Source of the DNA: Pseudescherichia vulneris NBRC 102420
GTDB taxonomy: Bacteria; Pseudomonadota; Gammaproteobacteria; Enterobacterales; Enterobacteriaceae
NCBI RefSeq assembly: GCF_000759795.1
Contig: NZ_BBMZ01000002.1
Location: 62,001-126,000, forward strand
Length of the DNA stretch: 64,000 bases
Reading direction: 5' to 3'
The notes under the pieces: model-generated
The model's database searches: none
What the model was told of the DNA's origin: nothing
Seen by the model: only the letters and a program-made list of their open reading frames with translations
Program-made: the position numbers and the translations under genes
Shown here: piece after piece, positions 1-9,285 of the stretch
How the letters are laid out: every line of letters begins with the position of its first letter
Position numbering within the stretch: position 1 is the first letter of the stretch

Positions 1-2143
1 CCGCCGCGTCGCGCAGGCGGGTTTTCATCGCCTGATAGGTGGTCTGGGTATAGTTTTCCGCCCAGGGCTGATCTGCAATGGTGCTGACCTTCACTGCGCA
101 GTACTTGGTCTCCGGCGTTTTGGAGATCGGATCAAGGTTGTCCTGGGTCAGCTCGTTGCAGGCCCCAATCCACCACTGGTAGGTCATGTAGACGCTGCCG
201 CGATTAATGCGCTCGTTCACGTCGGCACGGCTGATTACCTTCCCGCGCCGGGACTCCACCCACACCAGCTGCCGGTCATGAATACCGAGCGCCTGGGCAT
301 CGTCCGGGCTGATCTGCACAAAGCCTGGCTCGTCGGCGAGAGTTTGCAGCGCCGCGCAGTTGCCGGTCATCGAGCGGCAGGAGTAGTGCCCCACCTCGCG
401 CACCGTGCAAAGCACTAGCGGGAAGTCGGCGTCCGGCACTTCGGCTGGGGCACGCCATTGCGCCGCAAACAGGTGCCCTTTGCCGTCCGGGGTATCGAAC
501 TTGTTACCCTGGTAAAGATAGGGCGTTCCCGGATGATCCAGCGTCGGACAGGGCCACTGTACGTGTCCCATATCGCCCATCTTCTCGTAGGTGACGCCGT
601 AGAAGAGCGGGCACAGCTCGCGCAGCTCGTCCCAGATCTGCTGGTTGCTGTCGTAGTGCATCGGGTAGCCCATCTCGGTGGCGATCAGGCTGATGATCTC
701 CCAGTCGCGCTTGACGTTGTACTGCGCGTCCACCGCCTTCTCGAACCGCTGGAAGCCGCGATCGGCACAGGTAAAGACGCCGCCGTGTTCGCCCCATGAG
801 GTCGCGGGCAGCAGGACATCCGCCTGCTCGGCGGTTTTGGTCATAAAGATATCCTGCACTACCACGAAGTCGAGCGCCTCAAAGCCCTTGCGCACCAGGC
901 CCAGGTCGGCTTCGGTCTGGAGCGGATCCTCACCCATGATGTAGTAGGCTTTGACCTTGCCCTCCAGCGCCAGATGCGGCACTTCGGTAATGCGTACCCC
1001 GACCTGGTCGTCCATATCCGCAGCGTTAATTCCCCAGGCCCTGGCGAATTTCTCCCGCACCGCCGGATCCACCACGTCCTGGTAGCCAGGGAACTGGTTG
1101 GGGATCACCCCCATATCGCACGCCCCCTGGACGTTATTCTGTCCGCGCACCGGCCCGACGCCGACGTGCTCCCGGCCAAGGTTGCCGGTGAGCAGCGCCA
1201 GGCTTGCCAGACCTTTCACCACGTCCACCGCCTGGCCGAACTGGGTAACGCCCATGCCCCACATGATGGTGGCCGACGGTGCTGCGGCGTAGGTACGCAT
1301 CGCCTGGCGGATCTGCTGGGCGCTGACCCCGGTCAGGTGCTCAACCGCTTCGGGCGCATAGTCTTTGACCACCTCGCGGTAGGCGTCGAGGCCGCTGGTA
1401 AAGCTGGCTACATACTCTCTGTCGTACAGCTCCTCCTCCAGCAGCACGTAGCCAAAGGCGTTGACCAGCGCCATATTGCAGCCGTTGTTGATTTGCAGAT
1501 GCTGATCGGCAATGCGCGCGGTCTCGATCCGTCGCGGATCGCAGACGATGATTTTCGCCCCGTTCTGTTTAGCTTTGATCACCCGGCGGGCAACGATGGG
1601 GTGCGAGTCGGCGCAGTTGTAGCCGAACACCAGCAGGCAGCGGGAGTGTTCAATATCGCCGATGGAGTTGCTCATCGCTCCGTTACCCAGCGCCTCCTGC
1701 AAACCCGCTACCGACGGGCCGTGGCAGACCCTGGCGCAGCAGTCGACGTTGTTAGTGTGCAGCACGCCACGGGCAAACTTCTGCATCACGTAGTTGGTTT
1801 CGTTGCCGGTCCCGCGCGAGGAGCCGGTGGTCATGATCGCCCGGCCGCCATACTGGGCTTTGATCTCCCCCAGCCGTTTTGCCGTGTAGCGAATGGCTTC
1901 ATCCCAGCTTACGGGCGTTAGCTTGCCGCCTTTCTGGTAGCGGATCATCGGCTGGGTCAGGCGCGGCGTCAGGAGTTTCGTATCGTTAAGGAAATCCCAG
2001 CCGTAATAGCCCTTCAGGCAGAGCTGATTCTGGTTGGTGACGCCTTCCGCCGCTTCGGCACGAATAATTTTGTTGTTATCGACCACCAGCTTCAGTTTGC
2101 AGCCTGCGCCGCAGTATGGACAAACGCTCGTAATTTTTTTCAT
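1..2143 (-). CDS. fdhF: Formate dehydrogenase H, Cys-containing (selenium-free) variant; last few codons outside window
   Basis: Molybdopterin-guanine-dinucleotide formate dehydrogenase that oxidises formate to CO2 and feeds electrons to hydrogenase-3 in the cytoplasmic FHL complex. Residues 1-714 are visible without a break. The protein begins MKKITSVCPYCGAGC, giving the CxxCxxxC part of the [4Fe-4S] site, and follows E. coli FdhF almost throughout. The active-site stretch reads CCARVCHGPSV: codon 140, at 1724-1726, is TGC (Cys), where E. coli has UGA selenocysteine; the neighbouring His141 is kept. The E. coli protein has 715 residues, so only a few codons are missing. It is transcribed after hydN with a 37-base gap, in the place where E. 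coli K-12 has hypF. Cys-type FDH-H enzymes are known from other enterobacteria such as Pectobacterium; activity here is inferred. Confidence 0.96.
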   Translation of the reverse strand, partial: MKKITSVCPYCGAGCKLKLVVDNNKIIRAEAAEGVTNQNQLCLKGYYGWDFLNDTKLLTPRLTQPMIRYQKGGKLTPVSWDEAIRYTAKRLGEIKAQYGGRAIMTTGSSRGTGNETNYVMQKFARGVLHTNNVDCCARVCHGPSVAGLQEALGNGAMSNSIGDIEHSRCLLVFGYNCADSHPIVARRVIKAKQNGAKIIVCDPRRIETARIADQHLQINNGCNMALVNAFGYVLLEEELYDREYVASFTSGLDAYREVVKDYAPEAVEHLTGVSAQQIRQAMRTYAAAPSATIMWGMGVTQFGQAVDVVKGLASLALLTGNLGREHVGVGPVRGQNNVQGACDMGVIPNQFPGYQDVVDPAVREKFARAWGINAADMDDQVGVRITEVPHLALEGKVKAYYIMGEDPLQTEADLGLVRKGFEALDFVVVQDIFMTKTAEQADVLLPATSWGEHGGVFTCADRGFQRFEKAVDAQYNVKRDWEIISLIATEMGYPMHYDSNQQIWDELRELCPLFYGVTYEKMGDMGHVQWPCPTLDHPGTPYLYQGNKFDTPDGKGHLFAAQWRAPAEVPDADFPLVLCTVREVGHYSCRSMTGNCAALQTLADEPGFVQISPDDAQALGIHDRQLVWVESRRGKVISRADVNERINRGSVYMTYQWWIGACNELTQDNLDPISKTPETKYCAVKVSTIADQPWAENYTQTTYQAMKTRLRDAA

Positions 2144-2180
2144 CAGTAACAGACCTGTTAAAAGTTGAAATGCTGTTCAG

Positions 2181-2726
2181 TTAAAAGAGGAGTGAAGCAG
2201 CGGTATCGAGTGCCGCACGGCGGCGTCTCTCAGCGCTGAGCTGCTCCAGACGCGCTCTGTCAACACAGACCAGCGCCTCGGTGGGGCAGACTTCCATGCA
2301 GGCGGGGCCTGCCTCGCGGGTATGGCAGAGGTCGCACTTGTTGGCCTCGGCTTTCTCCGCCCGCACGTTCAGGCCCGCGCCGCTGTTGCGAACCACCGGA
2401 CGCACAACGACCTCCATCGCACCATAGGGGCAGGCAACTACGCAGGTTTTGCACCCGATGCAGCGCTCCTGCATCACGTTAACAAAGCCTTTGTCCCGGC
2501 TGATGGCGCCGTTGGGGCAGACGTTGGCGCACGGGGCGTCCTCGCACTGACGGCAAAGGGTCGCGGTAGAGATGTTCACGCCTTTAATAACGTGAATACG
2601 CGGCAGGAAGGTGTCGGGGGTTAAAGAGGCACAATCCTGTTGCGCCTGATGGGAGACCACGCAGGCAACTTCACAGGTACGGCAGCCAATACATTTACTG
2701 GCATCAGCCATGATGAAACGGTTCAT
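2181..2726 (-). CDS. hydN: HydN, four-cluster ferredoxin-like electron carrier
   Basis: Iron-sulfur protein of the HycB/DmsB type that is thought to carry electrons from formate dehydrogenase H. The 181-residue product starts MNRFIMADASKCIGCRTC and has four Cys-rich clusters (CIGCRTCEVAC, CRQCEDAPCANVC, CIGCKTCVVAC, CDLC...CMEVC), which fits four [4Fe-4S] centres. It is nearly colinear with E. coli HydN. I chose the ATG at 2726 because GGAG lies six bases before it; an in-frame ATG 15 bases upstream would add five residues that E. coli HydN lacks. It lies directly upstream of fdhF and probably forms a two-gene FhlA-dependent unit with it. Confidence 0.95.
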   Translation of the reverse strand: MNRFIMADASKCIGCRTCEVACVVSHQAQQDCASLTPDTFLPRIHVIKGVNISTATLCRQCEDAPCANVCPNGAISRDKGFVNVMQERCIGCKTCVVACPYGAMEVVVRPVVRNSGAGLNVRAEKAEANKCDLCHTREAGPACMEVCPTEALVCVDRARLEQLSAERRRRAALDTAASLLF

Positions 2727-2760
2727 CAAATTCTCCAGCATTAACGGTAGTGTGCCGGAG

Positions 2761-2850
2761 TATTCACGAATCGTGCCAGAGTTTATTTAATTGATTTATA
2801 TGACTTTTAAAATAAGGAGAAACTGTCATCGACACTTGTGACGATGACAG
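2761..2850 (-). promoter_or_regulatory. Probable FhlA upstream site and sigma54-like promoter for hydN-fdhF
   Basis: On the minus strand CTGGCACGATTCGTGAAT (2761-2778) resembles a sigma54 -24/-12 element. The -24 GG is good, but ten bases on there is GA instead of GC, so the -12 part is weak. Upstream, TGTCATCG (2824-2831) and CGATGACA (2842-2849) form an exact 8-bp inverted repeat and resemble the TGTCATTTCG repeats in the hyc and hyp control regions. In E. coli hydN is FhlA/sigma54 controlled. The same inverted repeat lies just after the ascG stop and could instead act as a weak ascG terminator. Confidence 0.5.
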
Positions 2851-2859
2851 CTGTCGACA

Positions 2860-3873
2860 TCAGATATGCGGGCCATGGCTAACGGAGCCGCGCAGGATCA
2901 GCTCGCCGATAAAGGCCGGCTGGGTAGTGAACTCCCCGCCATCGAGCATAAAGATAAGGCGGTTGATGGTCTCTTTGATCATCTCCGTCACCGGAATTTT
3001 GACGCTGGCCAGCGGCGGGACGGTATAGGGGGCGATGGCAATGTCATCGAAGCCAATCACCGAGACCTGCTCCGGAACAGCAATGCCGCTGCCGTGCAGC
3101 TGGCTAATGGCCCCTATCGCCATATCGTCATTGCTGGCCACCAGCGCGCTGAAGCGCACCCCGCGTTCCAGCAGCGTGGCGACGCCCGCCGAGCCGCTGG
3201 CAGGCGTCCACTTCCCCTCGACGATCAGTTCGTTACGCACCGCCACGCCGTGCCGTTCCAGCGCCTCTCTATAGCCGGAGAGACGCTCGTTGCCGGTAGG
3301 CGAGTCGAGGGAGCCGGTGATAAAAGCGATGTCCCGATGCCCCTGGGCCAGCAGCGTCTCTACCGCCGCCAGGCTGGTGCTTTTCTGGTCGCAGTAGACG
3401 CAGTGGCTGCTGTTTTTTCGCAGCCGCCGGTTGAGCACCATAATGGGCTGGGTATGGCCGTCGATGATCGTGTCGATCTCGTCGACGCTGAGAAAGCGCG
3501 GGTAGATCACAATCGCATCGCAGCGTAGATCGAGCAGATACTGGATCGCCTGCCGCTCTTCGTCAGCGCTGTGTTTGCCGTCGGCAAGGATCAGCTGGCG
3601 ACCACGATCCTCCGTCATCCGCGCCGCATGAAACAGCAACTCGCTAAAATAGACCCCGTGATAGAGCGTATTGGTCACCACCAGCCCGAGGGTTTGGGTG
3701 GTTTTCGCCGCCAGGTTACGCGCCAGCAGGTTTGGCCGGTAGCCGCTCTCCTCAATAGCTTTAAATACGCGCTCCCTGGTCTCCTGGCCAACGTAGCCGT
3801 TGCCTGACAGCACGCGGGACACCGTCGCCTTCGATACCCCTGCCCGCTTCGCTACCTCCAGCATCGTGGTCAT
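2860..3873 (-). CDS. ascG: AscG, LacI-family repressor of the asc beta-glucoside genes
   Basis: LacI/GalR-family repressor of 337 residues. The N-terminal helix-turn-helix (residues 4-45, VAKRAGVSKATVSRVLSGNG) is followed by a periplasmic-binding-like effector domain. Sequence agreement with E. coli AscG runs through the whole protein, for example in the hinge region and the stretch around VIGFDDIAIAPY. It is divergent from ascFB, with a 223-base gap holding a near-consensus AscG operator, so it should repress ascFB and perhaps itself until an aryl-beta-glucoside is present. The effector was not deduced from sequence. Confidence 0.95.
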   Translation of the reverse strand: MTTMLEVAKRAGVSKATVSRVLSGNGYVGQETRERVFKAIEESGYRPNLLARNLAAKTTQTLGLVVTNTLYHGVYFSELLFHAARMTEDRGRQLILADGKHSADEERQAIQYLLDLRCDAIVIYPRFLSVDEIDTIIDGHTQPIMVLNRRLRKNSSHCVYCDQKSTSLAAVETLLAQGHRDIAFITGSLDSPTGNERLSGYREALERHGVAVRNELIVEGKWTPASGSAGVATLLERGVRFSALVASNDDMAIGAISQLHGSGIAVPEQVSVIGFDDIAIAPYTVPPLASVKIPVTEMIKETINRLIFMLDGGEFTTQPAFIGELILRGSVSHGPHI

Positions 3874-4019
3874 ATTTGCTTTCCTTTCATTTGTCTATCC
3901 GCAGTTTACTGCACCCGGCACGGATTTGCAGCGCTTTGCCCAGCAGCGATCATGGTGATCGTCCTCACGGATCTAAACATCCATCATTGAATATAAAAAT
4001 GAAACTCAGCATGCTTTTG

Positions 4020-4033
4020 TGGAACCGGTTTCC
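4020..4033. promoter_or_regulatory. AscG operator upstream of ascF
   Basis: The sequence TGGAACCGGTTTCC matches the published AscG palindrome TGAAACCGGTTTCA at 12 of 14 positions. It lies 63 bases before the ascF start codon, in the ascG-ascF divergent gap. No convincing -35/-10 pair was identified around it. Confidence 0.7.
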
Positions 4034-4096
4034 TACATCACGTCTCACTGCTCGCGGTGCAGCCGTAACCCCATACTAAAACAGGATAAAAATCCG

Positions 4097-5545
4097 ATGG
4101 CCAAAAACTATGCTGCGCTGGCGACGACCGTAGTCACCGCGCTGGGCGGGGCGGACAATATCGCCGCCGTCACCCACTGCATGACGCGCCTGCGTTTTGT
4201 GGTGAAAGATGAGACGCAAATCGACAGCGCCACGCTGAAAAGCACTCCCGGCGTGATGGGCGTGGTGCGCAGCGACAGCCAGTGCCAGGTGATCATCGGC
4301 AATACGGTGTCGCAGGCCTATGCCGAAGTGGTGCGCCTGCTGCCGGCCGATATGCAGCCGGTGGTCGACAGCGGGCCGCAGAAGCTGACCCTCCGGCGCA
4401 TTGGCGCAGGCATTCTCGACGCCCTAATCGGCACCATGTCACCGCTGATCCCGGCGATCATCGGTGGCTCGATGGTCAAGCTGCTGGCGATGATCCTTGA
4501 GATGACCGGCGTGCTGGAGAAAGGCTCCTCTACCCTGACGATCCTCACCGTCATCGGCGACGGGGCCTTCTTCTTCCTGCCGCTGATGGTAGCGGCCTCG
4601 GCGGCGGTGAAGTTTAAAACCAACATGTCGCTGGCGATTGCCATCGCCGGGGTGCTGGTGCATCCGAGCTTTATCGAACTGATGGCGAAGGCGGCTCAGG
4701 GCCAGCAGGTGGAGTTCGCCCTGGTTCCGGTAACGGCAGTGAAGTACACCTACACGGTGATCCCGGCGCTGGTGATGACCTGGTGCCTCTCTTACATCGA
4801 ACGCTGGGTGGATCGCATCACCCCGGCGGTGACAAAAAACTTCCTTAAGCCGATGCTGATCGTACTGATCGCCGCCCCGCTCGCCATTCTGCTGATCGGG
4901 CCGATCGGGATCTGGATCGGCAGCGCCATCTCCGCGCTGGTCTACACCATTCACAGCTACTTAGGCTGGCTGTCGGTGGCGATCATGGGCGCGCTCTGGC
5001 CGCTGCTGGTGATGACCGGCATGCACCGCGTCTTTACCCCGACCATCATCCAGACCATCGCCGAGACCGGCAAAGAGGGCATGGTGATGCCGTCCGAAAT
5101 TGGCGCGAACCTGTCGCTGGGCGGCTCGTCGCTGGCGGTGGCGTGGAAAACCAAAAACCCGGAGCTGCGCCAGACGGCGCTGGCGGCGGCGGCCTCGGCC
5201 ATTCTGGCGGGTATCTCCGAGCCTGCGCTGTACGGGGTGGCGGTGCGCCTGAAGCGTCCTCTGATCGCCAGCCTGATCAGCGGCTTTATCTGCGGCGCGG
5301 TGGCCGGGATCGCCGGGCTTGCCAGCCACTCGATGGCCGCACCGGGACTCTTTACCAGCGTCCAATTTTTCGACCCCGCTAATCCAATGAGCATTGTCTG
5401 GGTCTTTGCCGTAATGGCGCTGGCGGTGGTGCTGTCGTTTGTGCTCACCCTGCTGCTGGGCTTTGAGGATCTGCCCGTCGAGGATGAGGCAGCCAAAGCG
5501 CGTGCGTTGCAGGCGGCAAAGCCCGCGGCAGCGGCCAGAGCTTGA
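4097..5545 (+). CDS. ascF: AscF, PTS EIIBC permease for aryl-beta-glucosides
   Basis: Phosphotransferase permease that imports and phosphorylates aryl-beta-glucosides such as arbutin and salicin. The 482 residues hold an EIIB domain (1-90) with the phospho-acceptor Cys28 in VTHCMTRLRFV, then a membrane EIIC domain (about 100-460). No EIIA domain follows, as in E. coli AscF, so phosphate must come from a separate EIIA such as Crr. I chose the ATG at 4097, which gives the family N-terminus MAKNYAAL with AGGA upstream; the reading frame is open further 5' but that stretch contains the AscG operator. The gap to ascB is 18 bases. Confidence 0.95.
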   Translation: MAKNYAALATTVVTALGGADNIAAVTHCMTRLRFVVKDETQIDSATLKSTPGVMGVVRSDSQCQVIIGNTVSQAYAEVVRLLPADMQPVVDSGPQKLTLRRIGAGILDALIGTMSPLIPAIIGGSMVKLLAMILEMTGVLEKGSSTLTILTVIGDGAFFFLPLMVAASAAVKFKTNMSLAIAIAGVLVHPSFIELMAKAAQGQQVEFALVPVTAVKYTYTVIPALVMTWCLSYIERWVDRITPAVTKNFLKPMLIVLIAAPLAILLIGPIGIWIGSAISALVYTIHSYLGWLSVAIMGALWPLLVMTGMHRVFTPTIIQTIAETGKEGMVMPSEIGANLSLGGSSLAVAWKTKNPELRQTALAAAASAILAGISEPALYGVAVRLKRPLIASLISGFICGAVAGIAGLASHSMAAPGLFTSVQFFDPANPMSIVWVFAVMALAVVLSFVLTLLLGFEDLPVEDEAAKARALQAAKPAAAARA

Positions 5546-5560
5546 TTTAACAAGAGGTAA

Positions 5561-6988
<1,428 letters not shown>

Positions 6989-6991
6989 CTT

Positions 6992-7074
6992 GTAGGCCCG
7001 GTAAGCGCAGCGCCACCGGGCGTATCTATGTCGATGCGGCAACGCCGGGCGGCGCTGCGCTTGCACCGGCCTAC
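6992..7074. repeat. REP/BIME-type inverted repeat between ascB and hycI
   Basis: Two inverted copies of an enterobacterial REP sequence: GTAGGCCCGGTAAGCGCAGC at 6992 onward and the reverse form ending GCGCTTGCACCGGCCTAC at 7074. They flank a short central stretch. The unit lies between convergent ends of ascB and the hyc operon, the typical place for such elements, where they may stabilise the 3' ends of both mRNAs. Confidence 0.85.
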
Positions 7075-7111
7075 GGGGCACGGTGCCGTTTGCCCGACCT
7101 CTGGGGTTATT

Positions 7112-7567
7112 TTACAGCGCCGCAAACCCTCCCTGCCCCTGCCAGCCGTCAAGCCGCTGATACACCGTCTCTACCGCCTCTTTAACCGGCGGCGTCATCG
7201 GGTAGTAGAAGCCGACAATATCCGGCTGGATGCCAAGGAAGATCACCTCCCCCACATCCTCTTTGAGCTGATCCACCAGATAGTTCAGCGGCATATTGTG
7301 GGTGGTCATCATAAACAGATCGGCAATATCGTCGGGATCGACAATACGGATCTCGCCGGGATTGAGTCCCATGTCGGTGGCGTCGACGATCAGCAGGCGA
7401 TCCGGGCGCAGCTCGCGGATCGCCACCACGTCATTTTCCGGCGCGCTGCCGCCGTCAATGACCTGCCACGTGCCCGGCTGCCGGGCGGCGCACATCTCCG
7501 CCAGCAGCGGGCCTGCGCCATCGTCACCCATCATGCTGTTGCCTACGCAGAGTAAAACGTCAGTCAC
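7112..7567 (-). CDS. hycI: HycI, endopeptidase that matures HycE
   Basis: HyaD/HycI-family protease (151 residues) that removes the C-terminal tail of HycE after nickel insertion. The start VLLCVGNSMMGDDGAGPLLAE has the conserved GN...DDG segment with the acidic Ni-binding Asp, and DATDMG carries the second. It is the last gene of the hyc operon and overlaps hycH by eight bases. Its presence agrees with the intact cleavage region at the end of HycE. Confidence 0.95.
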   Translation of the reverse strand: MTDVLLCVGNSMMGDDGAGPLLAEMCAARQPGTWQVIDGGSAPENDVVAIRELRPDRLLIVDATDMGLNPGEIRIVDPDDIADLFMMTTHNMPLNYLVDQLKEDVGEVIFLGIQPDIVGFYYPMTPPVKEAVETVYQRLDGWQGQGGFAAL

Positions 7568-7970
7568 GGACTCTCCTCACCATCAGATAGATGGCGCTTT
7601 CCTGATGAATATCATGCAGCAGACTGAGCAGTACGCGACTCCACGTCTGCTGCTGCGGGGTCTGAACCGCCAGCGCCCGGTCAAAGGCGCTTGCCAGCAT
7701 CGCGATATGTGAATGGTCGATGACAATCTCGCCATACTTCGGCACGCCCGCCATCTTGCGTCGGGCAGTGCTTCCCTCCTCCAGGGTGGCGATCCACGCC
7801 AGGTAGTCGTCCCACGGGCAGGTCAGCGCCGCCTCCAGGCAGTCGATCACCCCCAAGTGGTGACCGATGGCGAGGCTGTAGTAGACCACCTGCTGCGCCT
7901 CGGCGGGCGTGGCGTCGTTCTCATCGATAAACTTCCGGCTCAGCTGGCTGAAGACCACGGATTCACTCAT
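7560..7970 (-). CDS. hycH: HycH, hydrogenase-3 maturation protein
   Basis: HycH protein of 136 residues, needed in E. coli for processing of HycE although it is not part of the final complex. No catalytic motif is visible; the call rests on similarity along the length (for example the N-terminal [15 protein letters not shown]) and on its position between hycG and hycI. It overlaps hycG by four bases (ATGA) and hycI by eight, so translation is probably coupled. Confidence 0.93.
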   Translation of the reverse strand: MSESVVFSQLSRKFIDENDATPAEAQQVVYYSLAIGHHLGVIDCLEAALTCPWDDYLAWIATLEEGSTARRKMAGVPKYGEIVIDHSHIAMLASAFDRALAVQTPQQQTWSRVLLSLLHDIHQESAIYLMVRRVRD

Positions 7971-8734
7971 GAGATCCGCGCCTCATCGACGACGGTGTTA
8001 AGGTGCGCCACAATTTCGTTCAGGCGCGGATCGTCCTCTGCCGCCAGCCAGCGCGCCACCTGGTTCTCACCCAGCGCCCGCAGGCGCAGGTAGTCGTCAG
8101 CGATCTCGCGCCCGTAGCGGTAGCCCGCCAGCCGCCGCGCCTCGCGATCGACACGCACCCGCAGGGGCTGGACGATATCCTCATGCAGCAGCGCCGCCGG
8201 CTGGTTGTCCTCTTCTCCCGGCAGGCGAGCGTGAATTTTCTGCTCCAGCAGACCCAGCGCCATGGCAAAGCCGTAAAGCGTTGCGGCGGGCGTCGGCGGG
8301 CAGCCGGGAATGTAAACATCCACCGGGACGATTTTGTCGGTGCCGCCCCAGACGCAGTAGAGATCGTGGAAGATGCCGCCGCTGTTGCCGCACGCCCCGT
8401 AGGAGATGCAGATTTTCGGATCGGGAGCCGACTGCCAGGCCCGCAGCGCCGGGGAGCGCATCGCTCGGGTCACCGCCCCGGTGAACAGCAGAATGTCGGC
8501 GTGACGCGGAGAGGGCACAACCTTGATGCCGAAGCGTTCGGCATCAAACAGCGGCGTCAGGGTAGCGAAGATTTCGATTTCGCAGCCGTTGCAGCCCCCG
8601 CAGTCGACGCGGTAGACATAGGCCGAGCGCTTGATCTTTTTCAGCAGCGAGGCCTTCATGCTGGCGATGGACTCCTCCACCGTCATCGGCACGGGAATGC
8701 CGTTGGCATCGCGCGGTCCCAGTAAATTGCTCAT
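7967..8734 (-). CDS. hycG: HycG, hydrogenase-3 small subunit
   Basis: NuoB-like [4Fe-4S] small subunit of the hydrogenase-3 core, passing electrons from the ferredoxins to HycE. In 255 residues it shows CGGCNGC (Cys45, 48, 51), [11 protein letters not shown] and PGCPPTP, which together supply the cluster ligands. It overlaps hycH by ATGA and shares one base with hycF (stop/start at 8734). Length and motifs match E. coli HycG. Confidence 0.96.
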   Translation of the reverse strand: MSNLLGPRDANGIPVPMTVEESIASMKASLLKKIKRSAYVYRVDCGGCNGCEIEIFATLTPLFDAERFGIKVVPSPRHADILLFTGAVTRAMRSPALRAWQSAPDPKICISYGACGNSGGIFHDLYCVWGGTDKIVPVDVYIPGCPPTPAATLYGFAMALGLLEQKIHARLPGEEDNQPAALLHEDIVQPLRVRVDREARRLAGYRYGREIADDYLRLRALGENQVARWLAAEDDPRLNEIVAHLNTVVDEARIS

Positions 8735-9276
8735 CAGCTGGCCTCCTGCATATGGCGGGTAAGTTCAATGCGATCGGACGATACCAGGCACTTCTGCCGC
8801 TTGCACGCCGGACAGGTTTCGAAGCCTTCGCGGTGATGCTCCGCCCGGCTGTCGCCGTTATGCGCCAGCAGCGCAATGGCGTAGTCGATCTCTTTCTGCA
8901 CCGCAAAAGGCCGCTCGCACACGCGGCAGTGGCACAGGTCAAAACGCGACTGCTGTAAAAAATCCTCTTTCTTCCACACCGCCAGCTCATACTCCTGGGA
9001 GAGGGTAATCGCCGCCGTGGGGCAGACCTCCTCGCAGCGCCCGCAGAAGATGCAGCGCCCAAGGTTAAACTGCCAGGCCTGCTCGCTGCTCGCCAGCAGG
9101 GTCTCTACCGATAAGGCATTCGAGGGGCAGGCGTTGACGCAGGCCGCGCAGCCAATGCACTGGCGGGGATCGTGCTGCGGCTTGCCGCGAAAGTGCTTAT
9201 CCACCTCAATAGGCGCAAGCGGATAGGACGCGGTAGGCGTGCCGGTCTTGATCACTTTTTTGATAAAGGTAAACAT
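8734..9276 (-). CDS. hycF: HycF, 2x[4Fe-4S] ferredoxin subunit (NuoI-like)
   Basis: Ferredoxin-like subunit of 180 residues in the hydrogenase-3 core. Two [4Fe-4S] motifs, [12 protein letters not shown] and [12 protein letters not shown], lie in the N-terminal half. The C-terminal half has further Cys pairs (CHCRVC and CPACKRQKC), as in E. coli HycF. The first residues are amphipathic and likely sit on the membrane arm. It starts nine bases after hycE. Confidence 0.95.
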   Translation of the reverse strand: MFTFIKKVIKTGTPTASYPLAPIEVDKHFRGKPQHDPRQCIGCAACVNACPSNALSVETLLASSEQAWQFNLGRCIFCGRCEEVCPTAAITLSQEYELAVWKKEDFLQQSRFDLCHCRVCERPFAVQKEIDYAIALLAHNGDSRAEHHREGFETCPACKRQKCLVSSDRIELTRHMQEAS

Positions 9277-9285
9277 GACGACTCC

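Noticed and set aside
1724-1726. In-frame UGA selenocysteine codon in fdhF
   Set aside because: Looked for at codon 140; the codon is TGC, so there is no recoding and no SECIS is needed.
974-1921. Plus-strand open frame of 315 codons opposite fdhF
   Set aside because: fdhF reads without a break on the other strand and is clearly conserved; the plus frame is a shadow.
6989-7111. Intrinsic terminator for ascB or hyc
   Set aside because: Strong inverted repeats exist but without a T run; they fit REP elements better than a terminator.
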